Shown piece after piece: positions 17,335 through 26,008 of a stretch of 64,000 bases of DNA. The stretch's first letter is position 1; each line of letters opens with the position of its first letter. The position numbers were made by a program, and so were the translations under genes. Source of the DNA: DATAZK01 sp963782485 (lineage in GTDB: Bacteria; Actinomycetota; Actinomycetes; Frankiales; Frankiaceae); NCBI GenBank assembly GCA_963782485.1, contig CAWAJV010000007.1:930001-994000 (forward strand), read 5' to 3'. The notes beneath the pieces were generated by a model, which was not told where the DNA came from, searched no databases, and saw nothing but the letters and a program-made list of their open reading frames with translations.

Positions 17335-18128
17335 CCGAGCCCGCCCTGCCGGCCACCCACCTGCCTGACGAGTTCGCCGGTCGTGTCGTGCTCGTGACCG
17401 CGGCAGCGGGTCAAGGCATCGGTCAGGCCGTCGCCCGGCGATTCGCCGCCGGTGGTGCGACGGTCGTCGTCACCGACCGCCACGAGCGACGCACCCTTCA
17501 GATCGCGGCTTCGATCGCCGCGGACTTCCCCGCGGTGCGCGTCGTCGGGTATCCGATGGACGCGGGTGACCGCGGCGACATCGATCGGGTCGTGGATGCG
17601 ATCAGCCGAGAGTTCCGCAACGTCGACGTGCTCGTCAACAACGCGGCGGTCAACGTCCTCGGCGACCACTTCGGATACGACCCGGACAAGTGGGATTGGA
17701 TCGTCCAGGTCAACCTCTCGGGCCCCTGGTATCTCTGCCGACGGGTACTCCCCCTCATGCGCGACTCCGGACGCGGTGGGGTCATCGTCAACGTGTCTTC
17801 GTACGCGCCCGACGTTGGCGGCATTGGCAAGGAAAGCCCTTACGCCATCACCAAGGGCGGACTCAACGTGCTCACCAGATCGGTGGCCCACGAGGGGGGC
17901 CCGTACGGCATCCGCGCGGTCACGGTGGCGATGGGAGTGGTGCGGGGGACCAAGTTCATCGACGACCATCCGGAGATCCTGCAGGACCCGGACTCCCAAG
18001 GCGTCCTGCCCTGGTTGCCGACCGCCGCCGACATCGCCGAGACCATCGCCTTCGTCGCCAGCGACCGCGCGCGGTGCATCACCGGAGAATCGATCAATGT
18101 TGCCAGCGGTAGTTACATGCGCAGCTGA
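17331..18128 (+). CDS. SDR family oxidoreductase
   Basis: A 265-residue short-chain dehydrogenase whose ATG overlaps the SnoaL-like stop. The cofactor motif is TAAAGQGIG (a variant of TGxxxGxG with Ala in place of the first Gly), the structural motif NNAAVN, and the active site has NVSS and YAITKGG. It is the last gene of the rightward transporter operon and meets a leftward SDR 7 bp later. A much longer open frame running back to 16.96 kb is antagonised by the overlap with the SnoaL-like gene. Substrate unknown. Confidence 0.85.
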   Translation: MTEPALPATHLPDEFAGRVVLVTAAAGQGIGQAVARRFAAGGATVVVTDRHERRTLQIAASIAADFPAVRVVGYPMDAGDRGDIDRVVDAISREFRNVDVLVNNAAVNVLGDHFGYDPDKWDWIVQVNLSGPWYLCRRVLPLMRDSGRGGVIVNVSSYAPDVGGIGKESPYAITKGGLNVLTRSVAHEGGPYGIRAVTVAMGVVRGTKFIDDHPEILQDPDSQGVLPWLPTAADIAETIAFVASDRARCITGESINVASGSYMRS

Positions 18129-18135
18129 GGCAAGC

Positions 18136-18972
18136 TCAGCCGCCGCCCATTAGCCCGGCGGTCGACAGGTGAATCATCATGGAGCTGGTGAATCCCGCCG
18201 TCATCGCCCGGTCCATGGCGATGGTGGCGCCGGTGAGCAGCCGGGCCTCGTCACTGCAGAGGAGGGCGAGCATTCCGGCCACCTCATCAGGATGCTGGAG
18301 AACGTGTTCGGCCAGCGGGTCCTCTTCCGTCGGACGCACGTAGTCCGGCCCGCGCATCAGGCTGGCGAGCTTGTCCTGGGTACGCACCCCAGTTTCCCCT
18401 CCGCGCACTCCGCCGAGAAGAATGACGTTGGACCGGATGCCGTCAAACAGGTACTCGACGGCCAGGCTGCGGCCGAGCTGAACCAGCGCGGCCTTGCTGG
18501 CGTTGTACGCAATCATGTGACCAACGGCCTCGACGGCATTGATCGATGAGATATGGAGCAGCGATCCGCCGCCCCCCTGAGCCTTCATCGCGCGGATCGC
18601 GTGCTTGGCGCAGTAGAAGGCCCCGGAAAGATTGATGGCGAGGACTTCTTCCCAGTCGTCCTCCTCGAGCTCGTGAGCATCGGTGACGGGGCCCTCGATA
18701 CCCGCGTTATTCACCAGGATGTCGAGCCGACCGTATGTCGCCACCGCGGCTTCAACGGCCCCCCGACAATCTTCGCGACGGCTGACGTCCGAGCGCAGGA
18801 ACGTAAGCTCACCACCCGCGTTGCGAACCCCCTTCTCCAGAGCGGTTCCCAGCTCCTCCCGTCGCCCGGTCGCGAGCACTCGAGCTCCTTGCGCCGCCCA
18901 GACCGCGGCCACGGAGCGACCCAAGCCGCTGGTCGCCCCCGTCACGAGCGCCACTTTTCCGGAGAGGCTCAT
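18136..18972 (-). CDS. SDR family oxidoreductase
   Basis: A 278-residue short-chain dehydrogenase, start MSLSGKVALVTGATSGLG, with NNAG (residues about 88-91) and catalytic YNASK. The frame is open another 119 codons upstream, but that part lies over the 3' end of the amidohydrolase and the ATG at 18972 gives the canonical SDR N-terminus. It follows the amidohydrolase by 7 bp, so both are one leftward operon. The C-terminal tail after the Rossmann fold is unusually long (GFTSSMMIHLSTAG), rich in Ser/Thr. Confidence 0.82.
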   Translation of the reverse strand: MSLSGKVALVTGATSGLGRSVAAVWAAQGARVLATGRREELGTALEKGVRNAGGELTFLRSDVSRREDCRGAVEAAVATYGRLDILVNNAGIEGPVTDAHELEEDDWEEVLAINLSGAFYCAKHAIRAMKAQGGGGSLLHISSINAVEAVGHMIAYNASKAALVQLGRSLAVEYLFDGIRSNVILLGGVRGGETGVRTQDKLASLMRGPDYVRPTEEDPLAEHVLQHPDEVAGMLALLCSDEARLLTGATIAMDRAMTAGFTSSMMIHLSTAGLMGGG

Positions 18973-18979
18973 GACCGCC

Positions 18980-20338
18980 TCAGCTCGCCGTGATGGTGTT
19001 GACGTGACCCGAGGCGCAGCGCCCATTGCCGTCGACGGGGCTGCCGCATGCTCGTTGCATGTTGTTGTCCATGATCGGTTGGCGGCATGGATCGCCCTCG
19101 TGCAAGACGACGTGCGCGTGTTCGATACCCCCGATGTCATGGCGGCGCTGCATCGCCGCGTAGGGGTCGTCCTGAAGCGTCGACGTCCACGAAGCGATAT
19201 CCGGCGACGTGGCCAGCACGGGGTCAGCCATCTGCCAGGAGAAGAGCTGCTCCGCGTTGCGGTGCGTGATGGCATCAACCTCGTCGGCCGGGATCCCCTC
19301 GAAGAGCTCCGCAGCGGCTTTCTGCGCACCCGGCCACGGCGTGTCAGCGTGCGGGTAATCGCACTCCCACAGGATCTTCTCGACGCCGATATGTTCGCGG
19401 AAGGAGAGCCCGACCGGCTCCTCGATCATGCACACCCACATGTTGCGATGAAAGATCTCCGACGGTCTGGTGTCTCCCGCCTTCGCCCAGTAGTTGTGCC
19501 GCTCGAACTGGCGATCCGCCCGCTCCAGCGCGGCCGGAATCCAGCCGATCCCACCCTCGGACCACACGAGCTTCAAGCCCGGGAACTTGTGCGCCGGAGG
19601 AGCCAGCATCAAGTTGATGGAGGCCATCAGCGCGCCGATCATCCCGAGCGCGATGGGTTCCAGGAAGTTGGAGTCGGAGGACTGCATCGGGGTGTATCCG
19701 CTGGACCCGACGTGCATGCACACCGGAAGGCCGGCTTCCTCCGCCTGAGCCCAGATCGGGTCCCAGGAGTCCTGCCAGAACGAGGGGAGCCCCATAGGCG
19801 CAGGGTTCTCGACGAAACAGAGCGCCTTGGCGCCCTTGTCCAGACACCGGCGGATCTCCGCCGCCGCAGCCACCGGATCCCAGAGCTGGCAGATGATCAT
19901 CGGCACGAACAGGCCCGGAGGGCCGCCCGGCACCCACTCGTCGAGGATGAAGTCGTTCCAGGCCCGCACACACGCGTCGGCCAGCTCCCGGTCCTTGAAC
20001 TGCGCGAAAAGCCGACCGCCGAAGCCCGGTAGCGACGGGAAGTTGACGCTGGCGAGGATGCCGTTGGCGAGCAGGTCGCGCGCCCGCTCCCGGGGGTCGT
20101 ACGAGCCGGGAATCATGTCCGAGAAGCGAGCGGGCTCGAGTCCCCACTGATCGCGGGGTCTTCCGGCGACCGAGTTCAGACCCATGGTCAGGCTGCGCTG
20201 GCCCTCATAGACCCAGAACTCGCGACCGTCCTCTTCGATGACATGCGGCGCGGCCTCCCGCATCCGGGCGGGCACCCGCGAGGACCAGACGTCCGCCGGC
20301 TCGATCACGTGGTCGTCGACGCTGAACAACTTGAGCAT
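18980..20338 (-). CDS. Amidohydrolase family protein, subfamily B (long C-terminus)
   Basis: A 452-residue protein. The start MLKLFSVDDHVIEPADVW matches other members and is preferred over an in-frame ATG 66 bases upstream; AGGCGG precedes it. Metal ligands: VDDH (Asp, His), CMHVGSSGY (His) and WECDYPHADTPWPG (Asp). The paralogue at 41.9 kb is similar along its whole length but ends about 70 residues earlier; the extra C-terminus here carries two Cys (EGDPCRQPIMD, RACGSP). Expected to cleave or decarboxylate a ring-derived acid in the cytosol. Its promoter region contains a clear copy of the island motif 12 bases before the start codon. Confidence 0.85.
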   Translation of the reverse strand: MLKLFSVDDHVIEPADVWSSRVPARMREAAPHVIEEDGREFWVYEGQRSLTMGLNSVAGRPRDQWGLEPARFSDMIPGSYDPRERARDLLANGILASVNFPSLPGFGGRLFAQFKDRELADACVRAWNDFILDEWVPGGPPGLFVPMIICQLWDPVAAAAEIRRCLDKGAKALCFVENPAPMGLPSFWQDSWDPIWAQAEEAGLPVCMHVGSSGYTPMQSSDSNFLEPIALGMIGALMASINLMLAPPAHKFPGLKLVWSEGGIGWIPAALERADRQFERHNYWAKAGDTRPSEIFHRNMWVCMIEEPVGLSFREHIGVEKILWECDYPHADTPWPGAQKAAAELFEGIPADEVDAITHRNAEQLFSWQMADPVLATSPDIASWTSTLQDDPYAAMQRRHDIGGIEHAHVVLHEGDPCRQPIMDNNMQRACGSPVDGNGRCASGHVNTITAS

Positions 20339-20350
20339 CCGCAGCCGCCT

Positions 20351-20373
20351 ATCGTCTAACTGTTTATTCTGAT
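20351..20373. promoter_or_regulatory. Island motif, site 3 (ATCGTCTAACTGTTTATTC)
   Basis: This is one of the best matches to the recurring element. It lies immediately upstream of the leftward amidohydrolase (20338) and in the gap before the TauD-type gene. It is so close to the start codon that a regulator bound here would block initiation. Confidence 0.55.
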
Positions 20374-20431
20374 GCACGGTAGGCCCCGGAACCAGCGGTT
20401 GCAACCATCGAAGGCGGCCGCGGCAAGGTTA

Positions 20432-20450
20432 AATCGTCTACCTATTGACC
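20432..20450. promoter_or_regulatory. Island motif, site 4 (AATCGTCTACCTATTGACC)
   Basis: This second copy in the same divergent gap has the TCTACCTATT variant, 45 bases before the TauD-type start. The spacing suggests one site per divergent operon. Confidence 0.55.
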
Positions 20451-20494
20451 GGCGGCAATCGGCTGACGGCCGACTGAGCGAGAAGCGGACGCGC

Positions 20495-21355
20495 ATGCAA
20501 CAGAGGCTGCAGATCAGGGCGTTGCCGGGGCCGTTCGGTGCCGTCGTGAATGGCCTTGATCTCAGCGAGCCACTCGCCGACCCCACCCGCAAGTTGCTGT
20601 TGGACGGGCTGTATGAGCACCGGATCCTGCTGCTTGCCGATCAGCAGCTCACGGAGGCGCAGTTCGCCTGCTTCGGACGCATCTGGGGCGAGCCCATCAT
20701 GTTTTTCGTTCCTGGCCACCGTCACGCCGAGTTTCCCGAGCTCATCCGCATTCGCAACTCCCCCGCGACCCCACCGGAGTCGCGCGATGGCGCCATGCAC
20801 TGGCACTCCGATAGCTCGTACGAGGCCGAGCCGGCCGCCGTCACCATGCTCTACGGCATCGAAACCCCGCACGTCGGTAACGAGACGCTGTTCGCCGACA
20901 TGGTGGCCGCTTACGAAGCACTGCCACCGCAGACGCAACGCCGCATCGAGGACCTGCAGGTCATTCACGACCCGAAGGGTGGCAAGGTCAACCTGCCTGG
21001 GGAGACGCGCGGGAGCGGTGTGACGTCGCCGCTGCCCGTCGTGACGCACCCGCTGGTCTCCCGTCACCCCGTGCTCGGGCGAAAGGCCCTGTACGGCATA
21101 TCCGGAACGGCGGCCGGCATTGTCGGCTGGGAGGAAGCACCCGCTCTGGAGCTCCTCCTGGATCTCAAGCGCCACGTCCTGGCGCCACAATTTCGTCAGC
21201 AGTCACGCGTCGACGCCGGCTCGATCCTGGTGTGGGACAACTTCTCGGTGATGCACTGCGCAACCCCCACCGAATACAGCGACGACGACGGCAAGCGTCG
21301 CCTGCTCTACCGCATCAGCACCAAGGGACGACCATCCATTTACGCCGAGCGATGA
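20495..21355 (+). CDS. TauD/TfdA-family Fe(II)/2-oxoglutarate dioxygenase
   Basis: A 286-residue dioxygenase. The facial triad is visible as His104-x-Asp106 (MHWHSDSSYE) and a distal His in NFSVMHCATP; the Arg for 2-oxoglutarate is in RLLYRIS. The ATG at 20495 gives the typical start (LPGPFGAVVNGLDLS); the open frame upstream covers the promoter elements. Family members hydroxylate carboxylic or sulfonic acids or cleave ethers (2,4-D type) using 2-oxoglutarate and O2. The phrase AAYEALP and ETLFAD fit the TfdA branch, but substrate cannot be read from sequence. It overlaps the following hydrolase by 4 bases (ATGA). Confidence 0.88.
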   Translation: MQQRLQIRALPGPFGAVVNGLDLSEPLADPTRKLLLDGLYEHRILLLADQQLTEAQFACFGRIWGEPIMFFVPGHRHAEFPELIRIRNSPATPPESRDGAMHWHSDSSYEAEPAAVTMLYGIETPHVGNETLFADMVAAYEALPPQTQRRIEDLQVIHDPKGGKVNLPGETRGSGVTSPLPVVTHPLVSRHPVLGRKALYGISGTAAGIVGWEEAPALELLLDLKRHVLAPQFRQQSRVDAGSILVWDNFSVMHCATPTEYSDDDGKRRLLYRISTKGRPSIYAER

Positions 21356-22249
21356 GTCCGTCCGTCGAGAACGTGCATCTTCCCGCGGATCGCTGGGAGC
21401 TTTCGGGTCTGCTTGCCACGCCTGAATCGTCGCCCCGGGGCACGATCGTCGCCCTGCACGGGGGTGGGATGAGCGCCCGCTACTTCCACGGCACGACGAC
21501 GCAAGAGCTGTCGCTGCTCACGCTTGGGGCTCAGGCAGGCTGGAACGTACTGGCGCTCGACAGGCCTGGATACGGCGCATCTGTCGCGCTCCCAGCCGAG
21601 CGTGGCCGGCTCGTCTCCCAAGCCGAGTTGACGTTTGCCGCACTCGAGAATTTCGGTGCCGTGAGCGATGTCGGCGCGGGCTACTTTCTCGTCGGCCATT
21701 CGTACGGATTCAAGCTGGGGCTGCATCTCGGGGCGCACTCCCGGGGCGGCGAGCTGCTCGGCATCGACGGCTCCGGCGCCGGCCGGCGCTACCGTCCCGA
21801 GCGCGTGAACAACGTTGACGTCAGCGGGCCACCCATGTCGCGCGATGAAGCACTCCTGCACTTCTGGGGTCCGCCTGAGCTCTATCCGCCCGGAACGTTC
21901 GACGCCGCCCGCGCGGTCATCTCACGCAGTACCGGACGCGGAGAACCGCGAAGCGCCGACGTGGCCAGACTGCTTCGATCCCATAGCTTCCGCGGTGCGA
22001 GTGCCAGTCCGCATCACCTTCGCCGACCACGAGACCTGGTGGATCTCCGACGAGGACGAGCTGTCGGTGATGGCAAGCGCCTTCGCCGCAGCGCCCTTCG
22101 TGGAGACCGCGCTGCAGCCAGCCGCCGGCCACAACATCAGCCTCGGCTGGGCCGCGCGCTCGTACCACCTGGCCGCCCTGGCGTTCGCGGAAAGGTGCTT
22201 GCTACACAGACGACACGCAGCGGCTTGCGCGGCCAGCGCTAACGGCTGA
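21352..22249 (+). pseudogene. Alpha/beta hydrolase, reading frame split by a +1 frameshift near 21930
   Basis: The first frame gives LHGGG (oxyanion region) and the elbow GHSYG up to about residue 190 (GTFDAARAVISR). The correct continuation, NREAPTWPDCFDPIASAVRVPVRITFADHE with the His region AAGHNISLG, is one base further along, up to 22249. Removing one base, for example the A at about 21934, gives a 298-residue protein that aligns end to end with the intact paralogue at 62.2 kb (REAPAWFP, VRVPVQ, SGHNIS). Either the gene is inactive or the base is a sequencing error. It forms an operon with the TauD-type gene. Confidence 0.75.
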
Positions 22250-22257
22250 CCCGCCGC

Positions 22258-22749
22258 TCAGCGAGCCGCGAAGTCGCGTCCCCGGATGAGGCGCACCGGG
22301 GTGTACGTCATGACCACTTCGTCACGCTGGTTGACCACGGTGTTGCGTGTCGTGACCACACCTCGTCCGCCGGACTTCGAGGGCCGCGCTTCGGTGACCT
22401 CGACGATCACGGAAATCGTGTCGCCGACGTATACCGGACCGGTGATGTCGAGGTCGCTGTGCATGAAAGCGATGCCGGTGCCGTGCAGCACATTCGTCTG
22501 CAGCACCAAACCCTCTGCATAGGTGAAGGTCAGCATGCCCGGAATGAGCGTCCCGGTGTAGCCGGACTCGCGGGCATGCGCGATGTCCAGGAACAGCGGC
22601 TCGGTGATGCCGACCAGCTGGCGGAACAGCACCATGTCCGACTCGGTGATGGTCCGAGAACCCGTTCGAAAGGCAGACCCGACGGTCATCTCCTCGAACG
22701 TTTGGCCCTTCACGAGAGGTTGCGCAGAAGACAGAGAGGCGGCGGTCAC
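22258..22749 (-). CDS. MaoC-like/hotdog dehydratase
   Basis: A 163-residue single hotdog-fold protein; the GTG at 22749 with GGAG 5 bases upstream is preferred over an in-frame ATG 39 bases earlier. N-terminal FEEMTVG and the phrases ITESDMVLFRQLVG and IPGMLTFTYAEGL fit the MaoC (R)-hydratase family, whose catalytic Asp-His pair sits in the first helix/loop; here DIAHARESGYTGTLIPG holds candidates. It hydrates trans-2-enoyl-CoA to (R)-3-hydroxyacyl-CoA. The divergent SDR at 22.9 kb is of the type that oxidises (R)-3-hydroxyacyl-CoA, so the two may catalyse consecutive steps. Convergent with the broken hydrolase (8-bp gap). Confidence 0.8.
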   Translation of the reverse strand: MTAASLSSAQPLVKGQTFEEMTVGSAFRTGSRTITESDMVLFRQLVGITEPLFLDIAHARESGYTGTLIPGMLTFTYAEGLVLQTNVLHGTGIAFMHSDLDITGPVYVGDTISVIVEVTEARPSKSGGRGVVTTRNTVVNQRDEVVMTYTPVRLIRGRDFAAR

Positions 22750-22812
22750 GGTCGCTCCAAAGCGCCTACAGGGAGTCGCCCGCTGCAACCCCGGCTTTCG
22801 CAGGGTACGCCA

Positions 22813-22835
22813 ATCCGTTAGCTGATAGAACGGAT
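22813..22835. promoter_or_regulatory. Inverted repeat ATCCGTT-N9-AACGGAT in the MaoC/SDR divergent gap
   Basis: A perfect 7-bp inverted repeat with a 9-base AT-rich centre (AGCTGATAG) lies between two divergent genes. The arms differ from the island motif but the half ATCCGTTA recurs at 57.53 kb (TAATCCGTTATATGATTC). It is a good candidate for a dimeric repressor site. Confidence 0.5.
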
Positions 22836-22916
22836 ATACATCACGAGTTGGTGGTGCATCATGCGTCTGAACCGGACGCTGCGGGTGTTCACCAGCGGGC
22901 CAGGAAGGTGGGAGAC

Positions 22917-23825
22917 ATGAGCGGATTGTGCGACGGACGCGTCGTCATCGTCACGGGAGCAGGCAACGGCATCGGCAGGGCGCATGCCCAGTTGTTCGCC
23001 GCGGAGGGCGCCCGAGTCGTCGTCAATGACCTGGGCGGTGCGCGCGACGGAACCGGCACCTCCGCGGGACCGGCTCAAGCGGTCGTTGACGAGATCGTGG
23101 CAGCAGGCGGTGAGGCAGTGGCCAACACCGACGACGTGTCCGCTTGGGACGGCGCGCAGCGCCTCATCGCCCAGGCCGTCGGCACCTTTGGGCAGCTTGA
23201 CGTCCTGGTGAACAACGCTGGCATCCTGCGCGACCGCATGCTCGTCAACATGGACGAGGCCGAGTGGGACGCGGTGATCAAGGTGCACCTGAAGGGCACG
23301 TTCGGTCCCACCCATTTCGCCGCCGCGCACTTTCGTGACCGCAGCAAAGCCGGCGAGGAAGTGGTGGGCCGCATCATCAACACCACGTCCCCATCTGGGC
23401 TCTTCGGCAACGTGGGGCAGACGAACTACGGCGCCGCCAAAGCCGGGATCTCCGCCTTCACGGTCATCGCGGCGCAGGAGCTCGCCCGGTACGGGGTCAC
23501 TGTCAACGCGATTGCGCCGACCGCGTACACCCGCCTAACGGCGGACCTCGGCGGCATCGGCGACGCCGATGAGGACGTCAAGCAGTCGATGGCGCCCGAA
23601 CACATCGCCCCCATCGTTGTGTGGCTCGGGAGCACCGCCTCAAGCGCCATCACCGGACGCGTCTTCGGTGTCTGGGGGCCGCAGATTTCGGTCGCGGAAG
23701 GATGGGCCTACGGACCCTCCGTGACCGGTTCAGGTGTGTGGCAGCCCGGAGACCTCGGAGAGGTGCTTCCGGAGCTGGTCGCGAAGGCGGCACCCAACGC
23801 CTCGATGTACGGAACTCGGGAGTAA
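22917..23825 (+). CDS. SDR, (3R)-hydroxyacyl-CoA dehydrogenase-like
   Basis: A 302-residue SDR starting at the ATG at 22917 (GGTGGGAG 3 bases upstream). The N-terminus (TGAGNGIGRAHAQLFAAEGARVVVNDLGG) is the signature of the dehydrogenase domain of peroxisomal multifunctional enzyme type 2 and its bacterial homologues. NNAGI and YGAAKAG (catalytic Tyr and Lys) follow. Such enzymes oxidise (3R)-hydroxyacyl-CoA esters, including steroid-type side chains. The C-terminal 50 residues (VWGPQISVAEGWAYGP) also match this group. Divergent from the MaoC gene. Confidence 0.85.
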   Translation: MSGLCDGRVVIVTGAGNGIGRAHAQLFAAEGARVVVNDLGGARDGTGTSAGPAQAVVDEIVAAGGEAVANTDDVSAWDGAQRLIAQAVGTFGQLDVLVNNAGILRDRMLVNMDEAEWDAVIKVHLKGTFGPTHFAAAHFRDRSKAGEEVVGRIINTTSPSGLFGNVGQTNYGAAKAGISAFTVIAAQELARYGVTVNAIAPTAYTRLTADLGGIGDADEDVKQSMAPEHIAPIVVWLGSTASSAITGRVFGVWGPQISVAEGWAYGPSVTGSGVWQPGDLGEVLPELVAKAAPNASMYGTRE

Positions 23826-23867
23826 GCAGGGGTGAGCGAGGCGGCGCCGCTGGTGGCGCCGCCCCGC

Positions 23868-25079
23868 TCACTCGGTGATGCCGAAGCGTTCCAGCCCGTA
23901 GCAGCGAATGGCGTTACCGCGGGCAAGCAGGTAGACCTCTCGCTCGGTCAACTCGGCCTGCGTCGCGATCTTCTCCAGCACTGCCATGGAATTCGGCCAG
24001 GTGGAGTCTCCGTGCGGGTAGTCGACCTCGAACATGATCTGCTCGATACCCATCGCATCGCGCAGCCGCAGGCCCGCCACGTCGTCGAAGACACAGCCCC
24101 AGACCTGCGTACGGAAGTACTCGCTGGGCGGCTTCACCAGCACCCCGTCCAGGTTGCCGTACACCGGCCGGTCGTTCCACACCTGGTCGAGCCGCTCGAG
24201 GATGAACGGGATCCACCCGACCTGTCCCTCGGACAGCGCCATCCGCAGCCGCGGGAAACGCTGCAGCACTCCCGAGGTGAGCCAGTCGGCGAGTGCGTGT
24301 GAGGCCCCCTGATAGGTGAGCGCGAGAGAGACGGCGCGCGGCGCCTCGCGGGTCGTGACCGGAAAGGTCGACGACGAACCGATGTGGAGGTTCACGACGG
24401 TGTCGGTCTCCATGCAGGCCGCAAATAATGGATCCCAGTGGCCGGAGTGAATGCTGGGCAGCTTCAGGTGGGGCACCGGATTCTCGGAGAAGCAGATCGC
24501 GTACGAGCCCTTGGCCGCGCAGCGCCGCACCTCATCAGCCGCCGCGTGCGGGTCCCACAGCGGGATGAGCGTCAGCGGGATCAACCGGCCGGCTCCCGCG
24601 CCGCCGCACCACTCCTCGATCATCCAGTCGTTGTAGGCCTGGATGCACGCCAATCCGAGCTCGCGAGAGCCGTACTCCAGGAAGGTCTGGCCGCAGAAGC
24701 GCGGAAACGTCGGGAAGGACATGGACGCCTGCGTCGCGTTGCGGTCCATGTCGACCAGCCGCGCGGCCTGCTCGTAACAGCCGGGGCGCATGTCGTCGTA
24801 GACCATGGGTTCCCAGTGGGCGCCGAGCCAGTTCTGATCCATACCCGCGGCGGCGAACCCCGGAATGATGGCCATCTCGTAACCCTCGAAACGCCAGATG
24901 TCAGCCCAACCACCGTCAGGGGTCTCCTCCCAGGCACCGCGGGGGCCGCCGGCGAAGCGGCCCTTCGTGCGTACCAAACGTGGCGCCGCGTCACGGAACT
25001 TGGTCGGCAGCCATCGCTGCCAGAGGTCACCGGGCTCGAGAACGTGATCGTCGACAGAGATGATGAGCGGTTGCTCCAT
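23868..25079 (-). CDS. Amidohydrolase family protein, subfamily C
   Basis: A 403-residue metal-dependent hydrolase. Start ATG at 25079 with GGAGGAG 5 bases upstream; the in-frame ATG 57 bases further is not needed. Ligands: VDDHVLEPGDLW, NLHIGSSST and FEVDYPHGDSTWPN. It closely resembles the gene at 58.2 kb (VDDHVIEPAHLW, FESDYPHQDTTWPN), so these form one of three paralogous pairs. A mono-cistronic leftward unit between two SDR genes; the divergent gap to the 25.2-kb SDR carries the island motif. Function presumably C-C bond hydrolysis or decarboxylation of a ring-derived acid. Confidence 0.85.
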   Translation of the reverse strand: MEQPLIISVDDHVLEPGDLWQRWLPTKFRDAAPRLVRTKGRFAGGPRGAWEETPDGGWADIWRFEGYEMAIIPGFAAAGMDQNWLGAHWEPMVYDDMRPGCYEQAARLVDMDRNATQASMSFPTFPRFCGQTFLEYGSRELGLACIQAYNDWMIEEWCGGAGAGRLIPLTLIPLWDPHAAADEVRRCAAKGSYAICFSENPVPHLKLPSIHSGHWDPLFAACMETDTVVNLHIGSSSTFPVTTREAPRAVSLALTYQGASHALADWLTSGVLQRFPRLRMALSEGQVGWIPFILERLDQVWNDRPVYGNLDGVLVKPPSEYFRTQVWGCVFDDVAGLRLRDAMGIEQIMFEVDYPHGDSTWPNSMAVLEKIATQAELTEREVYLLARGNAIRCYGLERFGITE

Positions 25080-25151
25080 GACGGCTCCTCCAGCCCAAGA
25101 CCCTGGAGCGGGCAAGCAACCAGCGGCCCGTCCCACTCGACAACGGCCGTA

Positions 25152-25170
25152 CCTTATCAGTAAGATGATT
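25152..25170. promoter_or_regulatory. Island motif, site 5 (minus strand AATCATCTTACTGATAAGG)
   Basis: It lies in the divergent gap between the amidohydrolase and SDR operons. The core ATCA-N6-TGAT is an exact dyad, shared with site at 36.36 kb. This symmetry is the reason to think of a dimeric regulator. Confidence 0.55.
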
Positions 25171-25201
25171 CAGCGTTACACCCTTCAACGGAGGTGTCTT
25201 T

Positions 25202-25960
25202 GTGGCCGAGTCGTCCGAGCATGTAGCGCTCGTCACCGGCAGTGCGCGGGGTATCGGCGAGGCCATCGCGACAGCGCTTGCCGCAGCTGGACACAGCGTC
25301 GCTGTCGGCGACATCGACGAGCAGGCCGCCGAAGCCGTAGCCGCCAGACTGTCGAAGGAGAGCGGCCAGCGCTGCATCGGTGTGCGCATCGACGTCGCCG
25401 ACTCGGCGTCCGTCAAGGCCGCTGTGCAGCTCATAGAAGCTGACCTCGGCCCGGTCGACGTCCTGGTGAACAACGCCGGCATCGACGTCATCCAACCCTT
25501 CGTCGACTCGACCGAAGAGACGTGGGAACGGCTGGTTGCGGTCAACCTGCTCGGCACGATCCGGTGTACGCGCGCGGTGCTCGACTCGATGCGTGAGCGC
25601 GGCCGCGGACGCGTCATCAGCCTCGGGTCCGATGCGGGCCGGGTGGGGTCCTCGGGCGAGGTGGTGTACTCCGCGACCAAGGGAGGCGTCATCGCGTTCA
25701 CGAAGGCACTGGCCCGCGAGGTCGCCCGCGATGGCATCACGGTCAATTGCGTGTGCCCCGGTCCGACCGACACGGCGTTGCTCGATCAGGTCGCGCAATC
25801 GAGCCAGAAGCTGTACGACGGCCTCGCCCGGGCGATCCCCTTGCGGCGTATCGGGCAACCGAGCGACATCGCGCCCGCAGTGGCCTTCCTGGCTTCCGAA
25901 GGGGCCGGCTACATCACCGGTCAGACGCTGTCCGTCAGCGGCGGACTCACGATGGCGTAG
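25202..25960 (+). CDS. SDR family oxidoreductase, FabG/BDH-like
   Basis: A 252-residue classical SDR starting at a GTG after GGAGG. Motifs: TGSARGIG, VNNAG, catalytic Ser in SLGSDAG and YSATKGG, and the C-terminal GYITGQTLSVSGGL. It is closest to beta-ketoacyl reductase/3-hydroxyacyl-CoA dehydrogenase-type SDRs. It heads a three-gene operon with an acyl-CoA dehydrogenase (48-bp gap) and an enoyl-CoA hydratase, so it probably performs the hydroxyacyl-CoA oxidation of the same beta-oxidation cycle. Confidence 0.87.
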   Translation: MAESSEHVALVTGSARGIGEAIATALAAAGHSVAVGDIDEQAAEAVAARLSKESGQRCIGVRIDVADSASVKAAVQLIEADLGPVDVLVNNAGIDVIQPFVDSTEETWERLVAVNLLGTIRCTRAVLDSMRERGRGRVISLGSDAGRVGSSGEVVYSATKGGVIAFTKALAREVARDGITVNCVCPGPTDTALLDQVAQSSQKLYDGLARAIPLRRIGQPSDIAPAVAFLASEGAGYITGQTLSVSGGLTMA

Positions 25961-26008
25961 CAGGGCCCTCCGACCGCATACAAAGATCCAGTCACGCTAG
26001 GAGCAGCA

